From contig NZ_KI629787.1 in NCBI RefSeq assembly GCF_000503775.1, positions 414,001 through 478,000 of the forward strand: 64,000 nucleotides of DNA, in the 5' to 3' direction. Positions 52,242-61,400 of this stretch are shown one piece after another (the first letter of the stretch is position 1; each line of letters begins with the position of its first letter). A program made the position numbers and the translations under genes. This DNA is from Brevibacillus panacihumi W25. Its GTDB lineage: Bacteria; Bacillota; Bacilli; Brevibacillales; Brevibacillaceae. The notes below the pieces were generated by a model. The model was not told the DNA's origin, searched no databases, and saw nothing but the letters and a program-made list of their open reading frames with translations.

Positions 52242-52703
52242 ATGGCTAATCAAGCAATGACTCCAGAGGAAAAACTGGCGGAGCTGGGCTATACACTGCC
52301 CCAGCCCCGACAAGCAGTAGGCACCTATGTGGGTTGCGTGCGCGTCGGCAACCTTTTGTTTACGGCAGGACAAGGAACGGATGAATACCGCGGCAGCTTG
52401 GGCAAGGATGTCACGATTGAAGTCGGCTATGATGCCGCTCGCCAATGCATGCTCAACCTGCTCGCTGTCGTCAAGCAGGAGGTAGGCGAGCTGAGCAAGG
52501 TAAAGCGCATCGTCAAGCTGCTCGGCTTCGTCAACAGCGAACCGGATTTTACCGATCAGCCCAAAGTGATGAACGGCGCTTCCGACTTGCTGGTAGCTGT
52601 CTTCGGGGAAAAGGGCAGACACGGCCGCTCCGCAGTCGGCATGGCGCAATTGCCGCTGAACAATGCGGTGGAAGTGGAAATGATCGTGGAGATTGAGGAC
52701 TAA
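52242..52703 (+). CDS. RidA-family 2-aminomuconate deaminase
   Basis: A 153-residue member of the YjgF/YER057c/UK114 (RidA) superfamily. The conserved LFTAGQGTDEYRGSLGKDVT, CMLNLLAVVKQEVGELSKV and SAVGMAQLPLNNAVEVEMI are visible, the last corresponding to the R-x-x-x-G...PL-x-x-x-VE-x-E ending. In 2-nitrobenzoate and 2-aminophenol pathways RidA-type proteins hydrolyse 2-aminomuconate to 4-oxalocrotonate plus ammonia. The position between decarboxylase and dehydrogenase fits. The ATG at 52242 follows AAAAGGTG. Confidence 0.87.
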   Translation: MANQAMTPEEKLAELGYTLPQPRQAVGTYVGCVRVGNLLFTAGQGTDEYRGSLGKDVTIEVGYDAARQCMLNLLAVVKQEVGELSKVKRIVKLLGFVNSEPDFTDQPKVMNGASDLLVAVFGEKGRHGRSAVGMAQLPLNNAVEVEMIVEIED

Positions 52704-52720
52704 TCGGAAGGGGGATTCAC

Positions 52721-54190
52721 GTGAACAAGGTCGCACAGGACTACACCAAATCAGTAAAGGATGCCAAACTTTTCATAAACGGAGAATACATCGATGCCAT
52801 CTCAGGGGAAACCTTTGATACGATCGATCCCGCTACGAACCAAAAGCTGGCGAACGTAGCCAACGCTGGTGTGGAGGATGTCGAGAAGGCGATCAATATC
52901 GCTCAGCGCACATTCGAGAGCGGCGTCTGGAGTGAAATGTCCGTAGATGATCGCTGCAAGATCTTATGCAAAATGTCCGATTTGGTCATGGAGCGGGTAG
53001 AAGAGCTGGCCGTCGTGGAAACCCTGGACGTCGGCAAGCCGATCAAGGAAAGCCGGGGCTTTGACATCCCCCGTGCGGCATCCAATCTGCGCTTTTTTGC
53101 CGAAATGGCGAAATACGTGCACCATGAGCACTACGAGCAAGCCAAGCATATGTCCTATACCAAATACGCACCTGCAGGCGTGACCAGCCTGATCATCCCG
53201 TGGAATCTTCCCTTCATGCAAATGACGTGGAAAGCCTCTGCGGCTCTGGCAGCAGGAAACTCCGTGATCGTCAAGCCGGCGTCCTATACGCCGTTGTCCG
53301 CGGTCATGCTGGGCGAAATCGCCAATGAAGCAGGACTTCCTCCGGGAGTTCTGAATATTATCACAGGACCGGGCGGAAGCGTGGGTACAGCAATGACTAC
53401 GCATCCGTATGTACGCCGGGTGTCCTTCGTAGGCGAGACCACGACAGGCAAAACCGTCATGAAAAATGCATCCGAGAACCTGATCCCGGTATCCCTGGAG
53501 CTGGGCGGCAAGTCTGCCAACATCGTATTTGAGGACGCGGACCTGGATGAAGCGGTAAAAGGCTCGATCGAAGCCATTTTCCGCAATCAGGGCGAGATTT
53601 GCCTGGCTGGTTCCCGTCTGCTCGTACAGGAGAGCGTATACGATCTGTTCCTGGAGAAGTTCACGGCTGCCGTGAAGAAGATCAAAGTTGGCAATCCGCT
53701 GGATGAAGAGACAGACATGGGGGCGCTCGTCTCCAAGAGCCATCTCGAAACCGTCGACAACTACGTGCAAATCGGCTTGTCCGAGGGAGCGAAGCTGGCG
53801 ATCGGCGGCAAACGGATTCCGGAGCTCGGCGCAGGGAACTTCTACGAGCCGACCGTGCTGTACGATGTAGACAACAAAATGAGAGTGGCACAGGAAGAGA
53901 TCTTCGGCCCTGTCCTGGTCGTCATTCCATTCAAAACAGAAGAAGATGCGATTCGCATCGCCAACGATTCGATTTACGGCTTGGCAGGGGTGGTCTGGAC
54001 CAACAACCTGCAGCGCGCCCACCGCGTGGCTGCGAAGATCAACTCCGGTCTCTTGTGGATCAATTGCTGGTATTACCGCGACTTGCGCACTCCGTTTGGC
54101 GGCTCCAAAGCCAGCGGTGTAGGACGCGAAGGCGGACGACACAGCTTTGAGTTTTATACAGAAGCGAAAACCATAACTTTAAAGTTATAA
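52721..54190 (+). CDS. 2-aminomuconic/2-hydroxymuconic semialdehyde dehydrogenase
   Basis: A 489-residue NAD-dependent aldehyde dehydrogenase. The cofactor site includes IIPWNLPFMQMTWKASAAL and SFVGETTTGKTV, the general-base Glu is in SLELGGKSANIVFEDAD, and the catalytic Cys is in NQGEICLAGSRLLVQ. It should oxidise 2-aminomuconate semialdehyde to 2-aminomuconate. Closely related enzymes act on 2-hydroxymuconate semialdehyde or betaine aldehyde, so specificity rests on context. The start is a GTG at 52721 after GGAAGGGGG. Confidence 0.92.
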   Translation: MNKVAQDYTKSVKDAKLFINGEYIDAISGETFDTIDPATNQKLANVANAGVEDVEKAINIAQRTFESGVWSEMSVDDRCKILCKMSDLVMERVEELAVVETLDVGKPIKESRGFDIPRAASNLRFFAEMAKYVHHEHYEQAKHMSYTKYAPAGVTSLIIPWNLPFMQMTWKASAALAAGNSVIVKPASYTPLSAVMLGEIANEAGLPPGVLNIITGPGGSVGTAMTTHPYVRRVSFVGETTTGKTVMKNASENLIPVSLELGGKSANIVFEDADLDEAVKGSIEAIFRNQGEICLAGSRLLVQESVYDLFLEKFTAAVKKIKVGNPLDEETDMGALVSKSHLETVDNYVQIGLSEGAKLAIGGKRIPELGAGNFYEPTVLYDVDNKMRVAQEEIFGPVLVVIPFKTEEDAIRIANDSIYGLAGVVWTNNLQRAHRVAAKINSGLLWINCWYYRDLRTPFGGSKASGVGREGGRHSFEFYTEAKTITLKL

Positions 54191-54263
54191 GTTGTTGACG
54201 CGATAAAGAGTGGCTGATGAGTCACTCTTTATGGCATCTAGATACAGGGAAGGAGCAAATGGA

Positions 54264-55043
54264 ATGAAACAAGTCATTGATGTGATTGCCACAGAATTGC
54301 TGGAAGCAGAACGCACCCGGCTCCCGATCGCTCCCATCACGGAACGCTACGCGGAACTCGATGTTACCGACGCTTATGAAATTCAATTGGAGGTCACGCG
54401 CAGAAAGCTGGCGGAAGGTCGTACGGTCATCGGCAAAAAGGTCGGCCTGACCAGTGTCGCGATGCAAAAAATGCTGGGCGTCGACGAACCGGACTACGGG
54501 CATCTGCTCGATGATATGCGGGTGGAAGACGGCGATACGGTCGATACCAGCGAAATGCTGCGTCCACGAGTGGAAGCGGAGATTGGTTTTGTGTTGAACC
54601 AGGATCTGGTCGGACCCAATGTAACGTATCTGGATGTTCTGATGGCTACGAAGTATCTGGTACCGACCATCGAGATCATTGACAGCCGAATCGCTGACTG
54701 GAAGATCAAGCTGATCGATACTGTCGCGGACAACGGTTCTTCCGCCAAGGTCGTAGTCGGCAAGAAGATCAGCGCCATCGACGGCATCGACATCGGCAGC
54801 GTTGGCATGTCCTTTTATAAAAATGACGAGTTGATCGCCACAGGCGCCGGAGCAGCGGCGCTGGGACATCCCGCGCATGCGGTGGCGTGGCTGGCGAATA
54901 AACTGCATGAGTTCGGCATTCAATTGAAAGCAGGAGAGCTGATTCTGCCTGGCGCATTGTCGGCAGCGGTCAATGTGGAGCCAGGCGACAACATCGTCGC
55001 GCAGTTTGGTTCTCTGGGCTCCGTCTCCGTCAAGTTTAAATAG
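54264..55043 (+). CDS. dmpE: 2-oxopent-4-enoate hydratase
   Basis: A 259-residue member of the hydratase/decarboxylase (FAH-like) family. Metal-ligand segments are [16 protein letters not shown] (Glu-x-Glu) and [11 protein letters not shown], with [23 protein letters not shown] and [21 protein letters not shown] paralogue lies at 56997. By the conserved dmp order (hydratase, acetaldehyde dehydrogenase, aldolase, decarboxylase), this copy is the hydratase, giving 4-hydroxy-2-oxovalerate. The two could be the other way round. The ATG at 54264 follows GGGAAGGAG. Confidence 0.82.
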   Translation: MKQVIDVIATELLEAERTRLPIAPITERYAELDVTDAYEIQLEVTRRKLAEGRTVIGKKVGLTSVAMQKMLGVDEPDYGHLLDDMRVEDGDTVDTSEMLRPRVEAEIGFVLNQDLVGPNVTYLDVLMATKYLVPTIEIIDSRIADWKIKLIDTVADNGSSAKVVVGKKISAIDGIDIGSVGMSFYKNDELIATGAGAAALGHPAHAVAWLANKLHEFGIQLKAGELILPGALSAAVNVEPGDNIVAQFGSLGSVSVKFK

Positions 55044-55056
55044 AGGAGGAAGGACT

Positions 55057-55935
55057 ATGGGTAAAGTAAAAGCCGCCATCATCGGCTCGGGGAATATTGG
55101 CACAGACCTGATGTATAAATTGGAGCGCAGCGAGGTCATCGAACTGACCGCAATGATCGGGATCGATCCTGAATCAGATGGCTTGAAGCGTGCGGAGGAG
55201 CGGGGCTACAAGGTCTTTTCCAACGGCATCCAGGCTATCGAGGAAAATCCGGACATCGCGGAGATTTTCTTTGATGCCACTTCCGCCAAAGCACATGTGC
55301 GTCATGCAAAAGTATTGAAGGAACTGGGCAAGCTGGCGATTGACCTGACACCTGCCGCGCGCGGACCGTTTTTCTGTCCGGCGATCAACCCAGGCTCCAA
55401 TCTGAGTGAAAAGAACGTGAACATGATCACATGCGGTGGACAGGCGACCATTCCGATTGTCTATGCCGTCAATCGTGTAGCAGATGTCTCCTATGCGGAA
55501 ATCGTGGCGACCATCTCCAGCAAAAGTGCGGGTCCGGGAACTCGGGCGAACATCGATGAATTCACGATTACGACGAAACGCGGCATCGAAGAGGTAGGCG
55601 GGGCGGATCAGGGCAAGGCGATCATTATCCTGAATCCGGCAGAACCTCCGATCCTGATGCGTGACACGATCTACTGCGAAGTGAAGAACATGGATGAAGA
55701 GAAGATTCGCCAATCGATTGCGGACATGGTTGAGACTGTAAAGCAATACGTACCTGGCTACCGGATGAAGCAGGAACCGATTTTTGATGAAAATCGCGTC
55801 ACCGTTTTCCTGGAGGTAGAGGGAGCGGGCGATTACTTCCCCAATTATGCCGGGAATCTGGATATTATGACGGCGGCAGCGACGCGCGTGGCGGAGGATT
55901 ACGCTCGTCACATGCTGAGCCAGCCCAGCAAGTAA
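55057..55935 (+). CDS. dmpF: Acetaldehyde dehydrogenase (acylating)
   Basis: A 292-residue CoA-acylating aldehyde dehydrogenase of the DmpF/MhpF type. The Rossmann motif is [17 protein letters not shown], the catalytic Cys is in [15 protein letters not shown], and [21 protein letters not shown] is strongly conserved. It forms a channelling complex with the 4-hydroxy-2-oxovalerate aldolase encoded next, turning acetaldehyde into acetyl-CoA with NAD. The ATG at 55057 follows GAGGAGGAAGG; a longer in-frame reading from 54973 lies within the hydratase gene. Confidence 0.95.
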   Translation: MGKVKAAIIGSGNIGTDLMYKLERSEVIELTAMIGIDPESDGLKRAEERGYKVFSNGIQAIEENPDIAEIFFDATSAKAHVRHAKVLKELGKLAIDLTPAARGPFFCPAINPGSNLSEKNVNMITCGGQATIPIVYAVNRVADVSYAEIVATISSKSAGPGTRANIDEFTITTKRGIEEVGGADQGKAIIILNPAEPPILMRDTIYCEVKNMDEEKIRQSIADMVETVKQYVPGYRMKQEPIFDENRVTVFLEVEGAGDYFPNYAGNLDIMTAAATRVAEDYARHMLSQPSK

Positions 55936-55962
55936 TCCGTAGAGAGGGAGAGTGGAACACGT

Positions 55963-56991
55963 ATGAAACGCAAAAGCGACAAGCCTATCAAAATTACGGA
56001 AGTGTGTCTGCGCGACGGAAGCCACGTGGTTGCGCATCAATATACGGAAGAACAAGTTCGCAATGTGACCCGCGCGCTCGATGATGCCGGCATGCACTAC
56101 ATCGAGGTAAGCCATGGGGATGGACTTGGTGGTTCAACCTTGCAATACGGACGCTCGCTCGTGGACGAGATGAAGCTGATCGAGGCAGCGGCTCAGGAGT
56201 GCAAGCGCTCCAAGCTGGCTGTTCTGGTTCTGCCAGGCATCGGGACTGCTGCCGAATTGAAGCAGGCACGCGGTTTGGGCGCAAGTCTGGTGCGCGTGGC
56301 GACGCATGTCACGGAAGCGGACGTTTCGGCGCAGCACATCAGCATTGCGCGCGAGCTGGGCATGGAGACAGTAGGCTTTTTGATGATGGCGCATATGGCT
56401 CCTGTGGAGAAGCTGGTGGAGCAAGCCAAGCTGATGGAGAGCTACGGAGCAGAAGCGGTCTACGTGACGGATTCGGCTGGAGCGCTCCTGCCGCATGAGG
56501 TTCGCGAGCGCATCAGTGCCCTGCGCGAATCGCTGGATATCGAGATCGGTTTCCATGCCCACAACAACCTGTCTGTAGCGGTTGCCAACACGCTGGTGGC
56601 GATTGAGGAAGGCGCGACAAGGATCGACGGAAGCGTGCGCTGCCTGGGTGCCGGTGCAGGGAATACCCAGACAGAAGTATTGCTGGCAGTCCTTGACCGG
56701 ATGGGCGTCAATCTGGGAATCGACATCTACAAAATGATGGATGCCGCAGAGAATGTCGTTGGACCTTTGCTGCCGCGTCCGCAGGATATTAATCGGGGAA
56801 GTCTGGTTCTCGGCTATGCAGGCGTCTATTCCAGCTTCCTGCTTCACGCAGAGCGTGCTGGCAAACGCTACAACGTAGACCCGCGCGATATATTGATCGA
56901 GCTGGGCAAGCGCAAAGTCGTCGGCGGACAGGAAGACATGATTCTGGACGTTGCGGCTGAAATGAGCAAAGCACAAAGGTTAGGGGTGTAA
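55963..56991 (+). CDS. dmpG: 4-hydroxy-2-oxovalerate aldolase
   Basis: A 342-residue class II pyruvate aldolase of the DmpG/MhpE family. The metal and catalytic regions are ITEVCLRDGSHVVAHQYTEE, EVSHGDGLGGSTLQYG, GFHAHNNLSVAVANTLVAIE and DGSVRCLGAGAGNTQTEVL. The C-terminal communication domain contacts the acetaldehyde dehydrogenase. It splits 4-hydroxy-2-oxovalerate to pyruvate and acetaldehyde. The ribosome site is GAGAGGGAG. Confidence 0.95.
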   Translation: MKRKSDKPIKITEVCLRDGSHVVAHQYTEEQVRNVTRALDDAGMHYIEVSHGDGLGGSTLQYGRSLVDEMKLIEAAAQECKRSKLAVLVLPGIGTAAELKQARGLGASLVRVATHVTEADVSAQHISIARELGMETVGFLMMAHMAPVEKLVEQAKLMESYGAEAVYVTDSAGALLPHEVRERISALRESLDIEIGFHAHNNLSVAVANTLVAIEEGATRIDGSVRCLGAGAGNTQTEVLLAVLDRMGVNLGIDIYKMMDAAENVVGPLLPRPQDINRGSLVLGYAGVYSSFLLHAERAGKRYNVDPRDILIELGKRKVVGGQEDMILDVAAEMSKAQRLGV

Positions 56992-56996
56992 GAGAG

Positions 56997-57785
56997 ATGG
57001 CATACACGCAAGCGAAGGATCTGGAAATCGTCGAGTATTTGCTGTCCGCGGAAAAGGAATGTCGGGAAGTCGTCAAGGTGACGGACCAATACCCCGATCT
57101 GACTATCGAACAAGCCTATGCGATCCAGGAGAAGCTGATTGCCCGCAAAGAGCAAGAGGGAGCTAAGCGGATCGGTATCAAGCTCGGCCTGACAAGCAAA
57201 GCCAAGCAGCAGATGATGGGTGTGCACGAAGCCATTTACGGCTACCTGACGCATGACATGCTGGCGTTGGAGTGGGAAGGAATCGAGGTTTCCAAGCTGA
57301 TTCACCCAAAAGCAGAGCCTGAGATCGCCTTTTTTATGGGCGAAGATCTGCAGGGGACCAATGTGACCGCACTGGATGTCTTGCAAGCAACCCAATATGT
57401 GGCACCAGCCATTGAGATCATCGACAGCCGCTACCTGAACTTCAAGTTCACGCTGGTCGATGTCGTCGCGGACAACTGCTCCTCGTCCAGATTCGTCATC
57501 GGCAACAAATGGCTCTCCCCAGCTGGCCTGGATCTCGGGAACCTCGGGATGACCATGTACAAAAACGGTTCGGTCAGCCAGGTAGGTTCCAGCTCTGCGG
57601 TCCTGGGGCATCCGGCGACGTCTATCGCGTGGGCGGTCAACAAGCTGGGCGCAGAAGGCAAAGGGCTGAAAAAAGGCGATGTCGTGCTGAGCGGCGCGAT
57701 TTCTGAAGCCATCGCATTCGAGGCCGGCGATACCATCCAGGTGCAATTTGCCGAACTGGGAAGCGTCTCCTTCACCGGCAAGTAG
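56997..57785 (+). CDS. dmpH: 4-oxalocrotonate decarboxylase
   Basis: A 262-residue member of the same family as the protein at 54264. It shows IKLGLTSKAKQQMMGVHEAIYG, KAEPEIAFFMGEDL (Glu-x-Glu), VAPAIEIIDSRYLNFKF and SAVLGHPATSIAWAVNKLG. In dmp-type operons the copy after the aldolase is the Mg-dependent decarboxylase that turns 4-oxalocrotonate into 2-oxopent-4-enoate, and that assignment is followed here. It starts five bases after the aldolase stop. Confidence 0.82.
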   Translation: MAYTQAKDLEIVEYLLSAEKECREVVKVTDQYPDLTIEQAYAIQEKLIARKEQEGAKRIGIKLGLTSKAKQQMMGVHEAIYGYLTHDMLALEWEGIEVSKLIHPKAEPEIAFFMGEDLQGTNVTALDVLQATQYVAPAIEIIDSRYLNFKFTLVDVVADNCSSSRFVIGNKWLSPAGLDLGNLGMTMYKNGSVSQVGSSSAVLGHPATSIAWAVNKLGAEGKGLKKGDVVLSGAISEAIAFEAGDTIQVQFAELGSVSFTGK

Positions 57786-57813
57786 ACAGAAGGCGAGGAG
57801 GCAGGAGAAGCGC

Positions 57814-58239
57814 ATGGTCCAAAATACGGTTCATCTAAAAGTCCATTGGGGCGATACCGATATGGCCGGCATCATCTACTATCCGACGTACATGAAGTGG
57901 TTTGATATCGGCATGCTGACGCTGGTAAATGAAATGGGCGTATCGGTACTGGATTTGTTCCATAACGAAAAAATCGGTTTGCCGCTCCTGGATGCAGGAG
58001 TTACATGCCGCAAGCCGCTCTTGTACAACGATGACGTGCGCGTCGTCTCCCGCGTCACCGAAGTCAAAAACAAAACCTTCCGCCTGGAGCATGAGGTCTA
58101 CCGTGGCGATGAACTGGTCGCCAATGGCCACGAGGTGCGCGGTTGGGTGCAGTTCGATGACAAAGGCAACTTGAAGGCCGTGCCGATCCCGGATGACGTG
58201 CGAGAGTTGTTTTTGCAGGAGAAGGTATTGTCCACGTAA
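57814..58239 (+). CDS. 4-hydroxybenzoyl-CoA-type thioesterase in the anthranilate operon
   Basis: A 141-residue hotdog-fold thioesterase with the signature KVHWGDTDMAGIIYYPTYMKWFD (split here as VHWGDTDMAGIIYYPTYM and KWFD), catalytic Asp in TDMAGIIYYP. It resembles the thioesterase at 21331 (GLPLLDAGVTCRKPLLY against GMPLLEALCKFTSPLMH). No step of the known 3-hydroxyanthranilate route uses a CoA ester. It could recover anthranilate from anthraniloyl-CoA or act as housekeeping. It is the last gene of the operon. The ATG at 57814 follows GGCGAGGAGGCAGGAG. Confidence 0.85.
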   Translation: MVQNTVHLKVHWGDTDMAGIIYYPTYMKWFDIGMLTLVNEMGVSVLDLFHNEKIGLPLLDAGVTCRKPLLYNDDVRVVSRVTEVKNKTFRLEHEVYRGDELVANGHEVRGWVQFDDKGNLKAVPIPDDVRELFLQEKVLST

Positions 58240-58265
58240 TAGAAAAAAGAAAATAAGTACAAATA

Positions 58266-58312
58266 GATCTCCCCGATCAGTCGCAGAAGGCTGAAGGGGG
58301 GATTTTTTTGTA
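58266..58312 (+). terminator. Terminator closing the anthranilate operon
   Basis: ATCTCCCC pairs with GGGGGGAT around inner imperfect stems, followed by TTTTTTTG. The remaining bases to 58469 hold the promoter region of the next gene; no consensus boxes were clear. Confidence 0.75.
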
Positions 58313-58469
58313 TGGTAGACAAAAAACTGTCCACTTACTGTGGTCAGGATGTGCATGGTATCCTCGCTACAAATTGCACTTGTCAAATGTTTCCACGATG
58401 AATGGTAACCAAAGGGATTTGGCCTGGTGAAGATGCTTACCGGGGTTATTAGAGGGAGGAATAGAAAGG

Positions 58470-61400
58470 ATGAATCAAGGAACGAAGCGGTTCTGGATGT
58501 TGGCACTGGCCATCTTCCTAGGATGTGTTCAAGTGCTCCCCATTACAGTGGCTTTGGCTGCGGAGGGGAAAATTTACCACGTAAAGATGGATGGGGATGA
58601 CGATGGTACTAGTGGACTCACCTGGAGCGATTCCTTTGCCACCTTGCAGAAAGCCCTGGAATCGGCGGTATCAGGAGATCAAATCTGGATCGCGAAAGGG
58701 ACGTATTATCCGACGAAAGAAATCGATCCCGCCGATCCACGCACAAAGACATTCCAGATGAAAAAAGGAGTGGCTATTTACGGGGGGTTTCCAGCTGATG
58801 CAGAAGACGGTTCTACAGAACGGGATTGGGTAAAAAATGAAACAATCCTCAGCGGAGACTTAGGGATACAGCAAGACACTTCCGACAACGCCTATCATGT
58901 GTTTTACCATTATCAGCTAAACTTGGACAAGAATTCGTTATTGGACGGTGTGACGATTACCGGCGGGAATGCAAACGGGACCGGAAATCATCAAATCGGT
59001 GGCGGGATGTATAACAGGGTCAGTCATCCGAAATTACATAATGTGACGATACGCGGTAATACCGCCACTACTGGCGGCGGGATGGCGAATGATTACAGCA
59101 ATCCAGTTCTGGAGAGTGTGACGATTCGCGATAATAGGAGTACGGAAAGTGCTGGTGGAATAGATAATAATTTTAGTAGCCCACTATTAACGGATGTGTT
59201 GATTCTGGACAATACTGCAGCTGAATATGCAGGTGGTATCCAGAACTCAGGAGGGGAACCGAAGTTAACGAATGTCGAAATTAGTGGAAATAAGGCCATC
59301 GCTTATGACGGAGGCGGGATCTACAACTGGAATAGCAACCCAGTTCTGAGTAACGTGACTATTCGTAGAAATAAGGCGAAAAGCGGCGGTGGGATGGCTA
59401 ACTTGCAATTGAGTAGACCTGTTTTGAACCATGTGACGATAAGCGAAAATGAGGCTACTCAAAATACTGGCGGCGGGATCGATAATAATAACAGCCATCC
59501 AGTCCTGACCCATGTAACCGTCCAAGCAAATAAAGCGGGTACAACCGGAGGCGGAATCCAAAACTTTAAAAGCAGCCCAGTCCTAACAAACGTATTAATG
59601 GTTAGCAATCAGGCCAAAAGCGGAGGTGGTGGAATGCACTCCAGCAATGATAGTAGGCCCGTTCTCACGAATGTGACGATAAGTGGAAATAACTCTACGA
59701 GTGGCTACGGGGGATTGGGACATTCAAATTCCTCTACTACTTCTCTTCGAAATAGTATTGTCTGGGGGAATTCGAAGACGAATGCCAATATACAGGAATT
59801 GGAAATTGGTAATTCCCTTGTGAATTCCCCTGATCCCAAATTTTTACTTGTCCAACAAGGAAACTATCGACTTCAGTCTGATTCACCAGCCATTGGAGCA
59901 GGAAGTAGTGAGTATTATGAGAGGAATCAAACTCCTGATCTGTCAGGGATCATTACAGACATGGATGGCAATCCACGGTTGATCGGGGAAGAGATGGACA
60001 TGGGGGCTTATGAATTCCAAGACAAGGCGGGTTTAACCAGTTTGGCGATAATGGGGAACCAGACAGCCTTAGCAATAGAACCTGCATTTTCCAGCTCCGT
60101 AGTGAATTATAAGACCATTCTATCTAGCGGTATCACTGAACTGATGTTTGCCCCGACACTAAAAGATCCGACATCGGTAGGCAAATGGAGAATTAACGAT
60201 GGAGGGTGGTCTCCTGTTGTGAGTGGTTCTCAGCATGAGGTACAGATCAGCAGTGGTGAAAATAAGATTGAGATTCAGATTGAAGCCGGGCATGGAGAAA
60301 GTAAGACGTATACCGTGACGCTTTTACGAATACCGAAGCCGAACTTCACGTTGAGCCATACGGACTGGATCAATCAAGACGTGACGGTAACATTGAGTGG
60401 AGAAAGCGAAATGATGCTGGAATACAGTCTGGATGGGCAGCAATGGGTGGCATATGTGGGGCCATTCAAAATAGTGGAAGAGAATCAAACGAAAATATAC
60501 GCGAGACAGACAGATGCCTTCCAAAATGTCAGCGAAATCGCAGAAGCCGAAGTGCGTATCGACAAAACGGCTCCTGTGATTACGCTAAACGGTGATGCGG
60601 TCCTGAGTATTCATCGAGGAAGTGCATTTAGCGACCCTGGAGCACAAGTCACAGACAACCTCGACCCAAATCCGCAAATCTCTGTAACCGGTTTAGTCGA
60701 TACCAACAGGCTCGGTGAATACACCCTCACTTACGAAGCAGTGGACCATGCAGGTAATCAGGCTGTACCGGTCATTCGAACCGTAAAAGTTGTTCGCGAA
60801 GATGCTCTCCTCAAACCAACGATTTTGCTCGACCCATCTGGTTGGACAAAGGGTGATGTAGAGGTAACGGTGAGTGGAGAATCGGGTACAAAACTGGAAT
60901 ACAGCTTGGATGGGCAGCAATGGGTGGCATATGTGGGTCCATTCACCATACGGGACGAGAACCAAACGAAACTATACGCCAGGCAGACGGATGCCTTGCA
61001 AAATGTCAGTGAGGTTGCAGAAGCAGAGATACATATCGACAGAAGGGCTCCGGTCATCACCCTGAATTGGGCAAGCACGATGAGCATCTACCGAGGAAGC
61101 GTCTTCCAGGACCCGGGTGTGAGGATCACGGACAATATCGCAACCGGCTTGACACCTGTTGTCACTGGGACCGTCGATACGAACAAACTGGGGACGTACA
61201 CCCTCCAATACGACGCGGCGGACTGGGCAGGCAATCAGGCTGCTCCGGTGACGCGCACGATACGTGTCATCAGCCGTCCTGTCACTCCACCTCCACCTGT
61301 CGAGGTTCCGGTTCCGGTCACTAAAGTAACCCTTACCCCGCAAACTTTGACGCTGACCGTTGGCGAGGAGTCTGCGACGCTGCAAGCAACGATCACACCG

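Noticed and set aside
52964..54142. A 392-codon open frame antisense to the aldehyde dehydrogenase
   Set aside because: It mirrors the highly conserved sense gene and carries no motifs of its own.
58312..58350. Sequence ACTGTCCACTTACTGTGGTC resembling the right end of the IS3 remnant at 63370
   Set aside because: About 16 of 20 positions agree by eye, but there is no partner end or transposase sequence nearby, so it may be chance.
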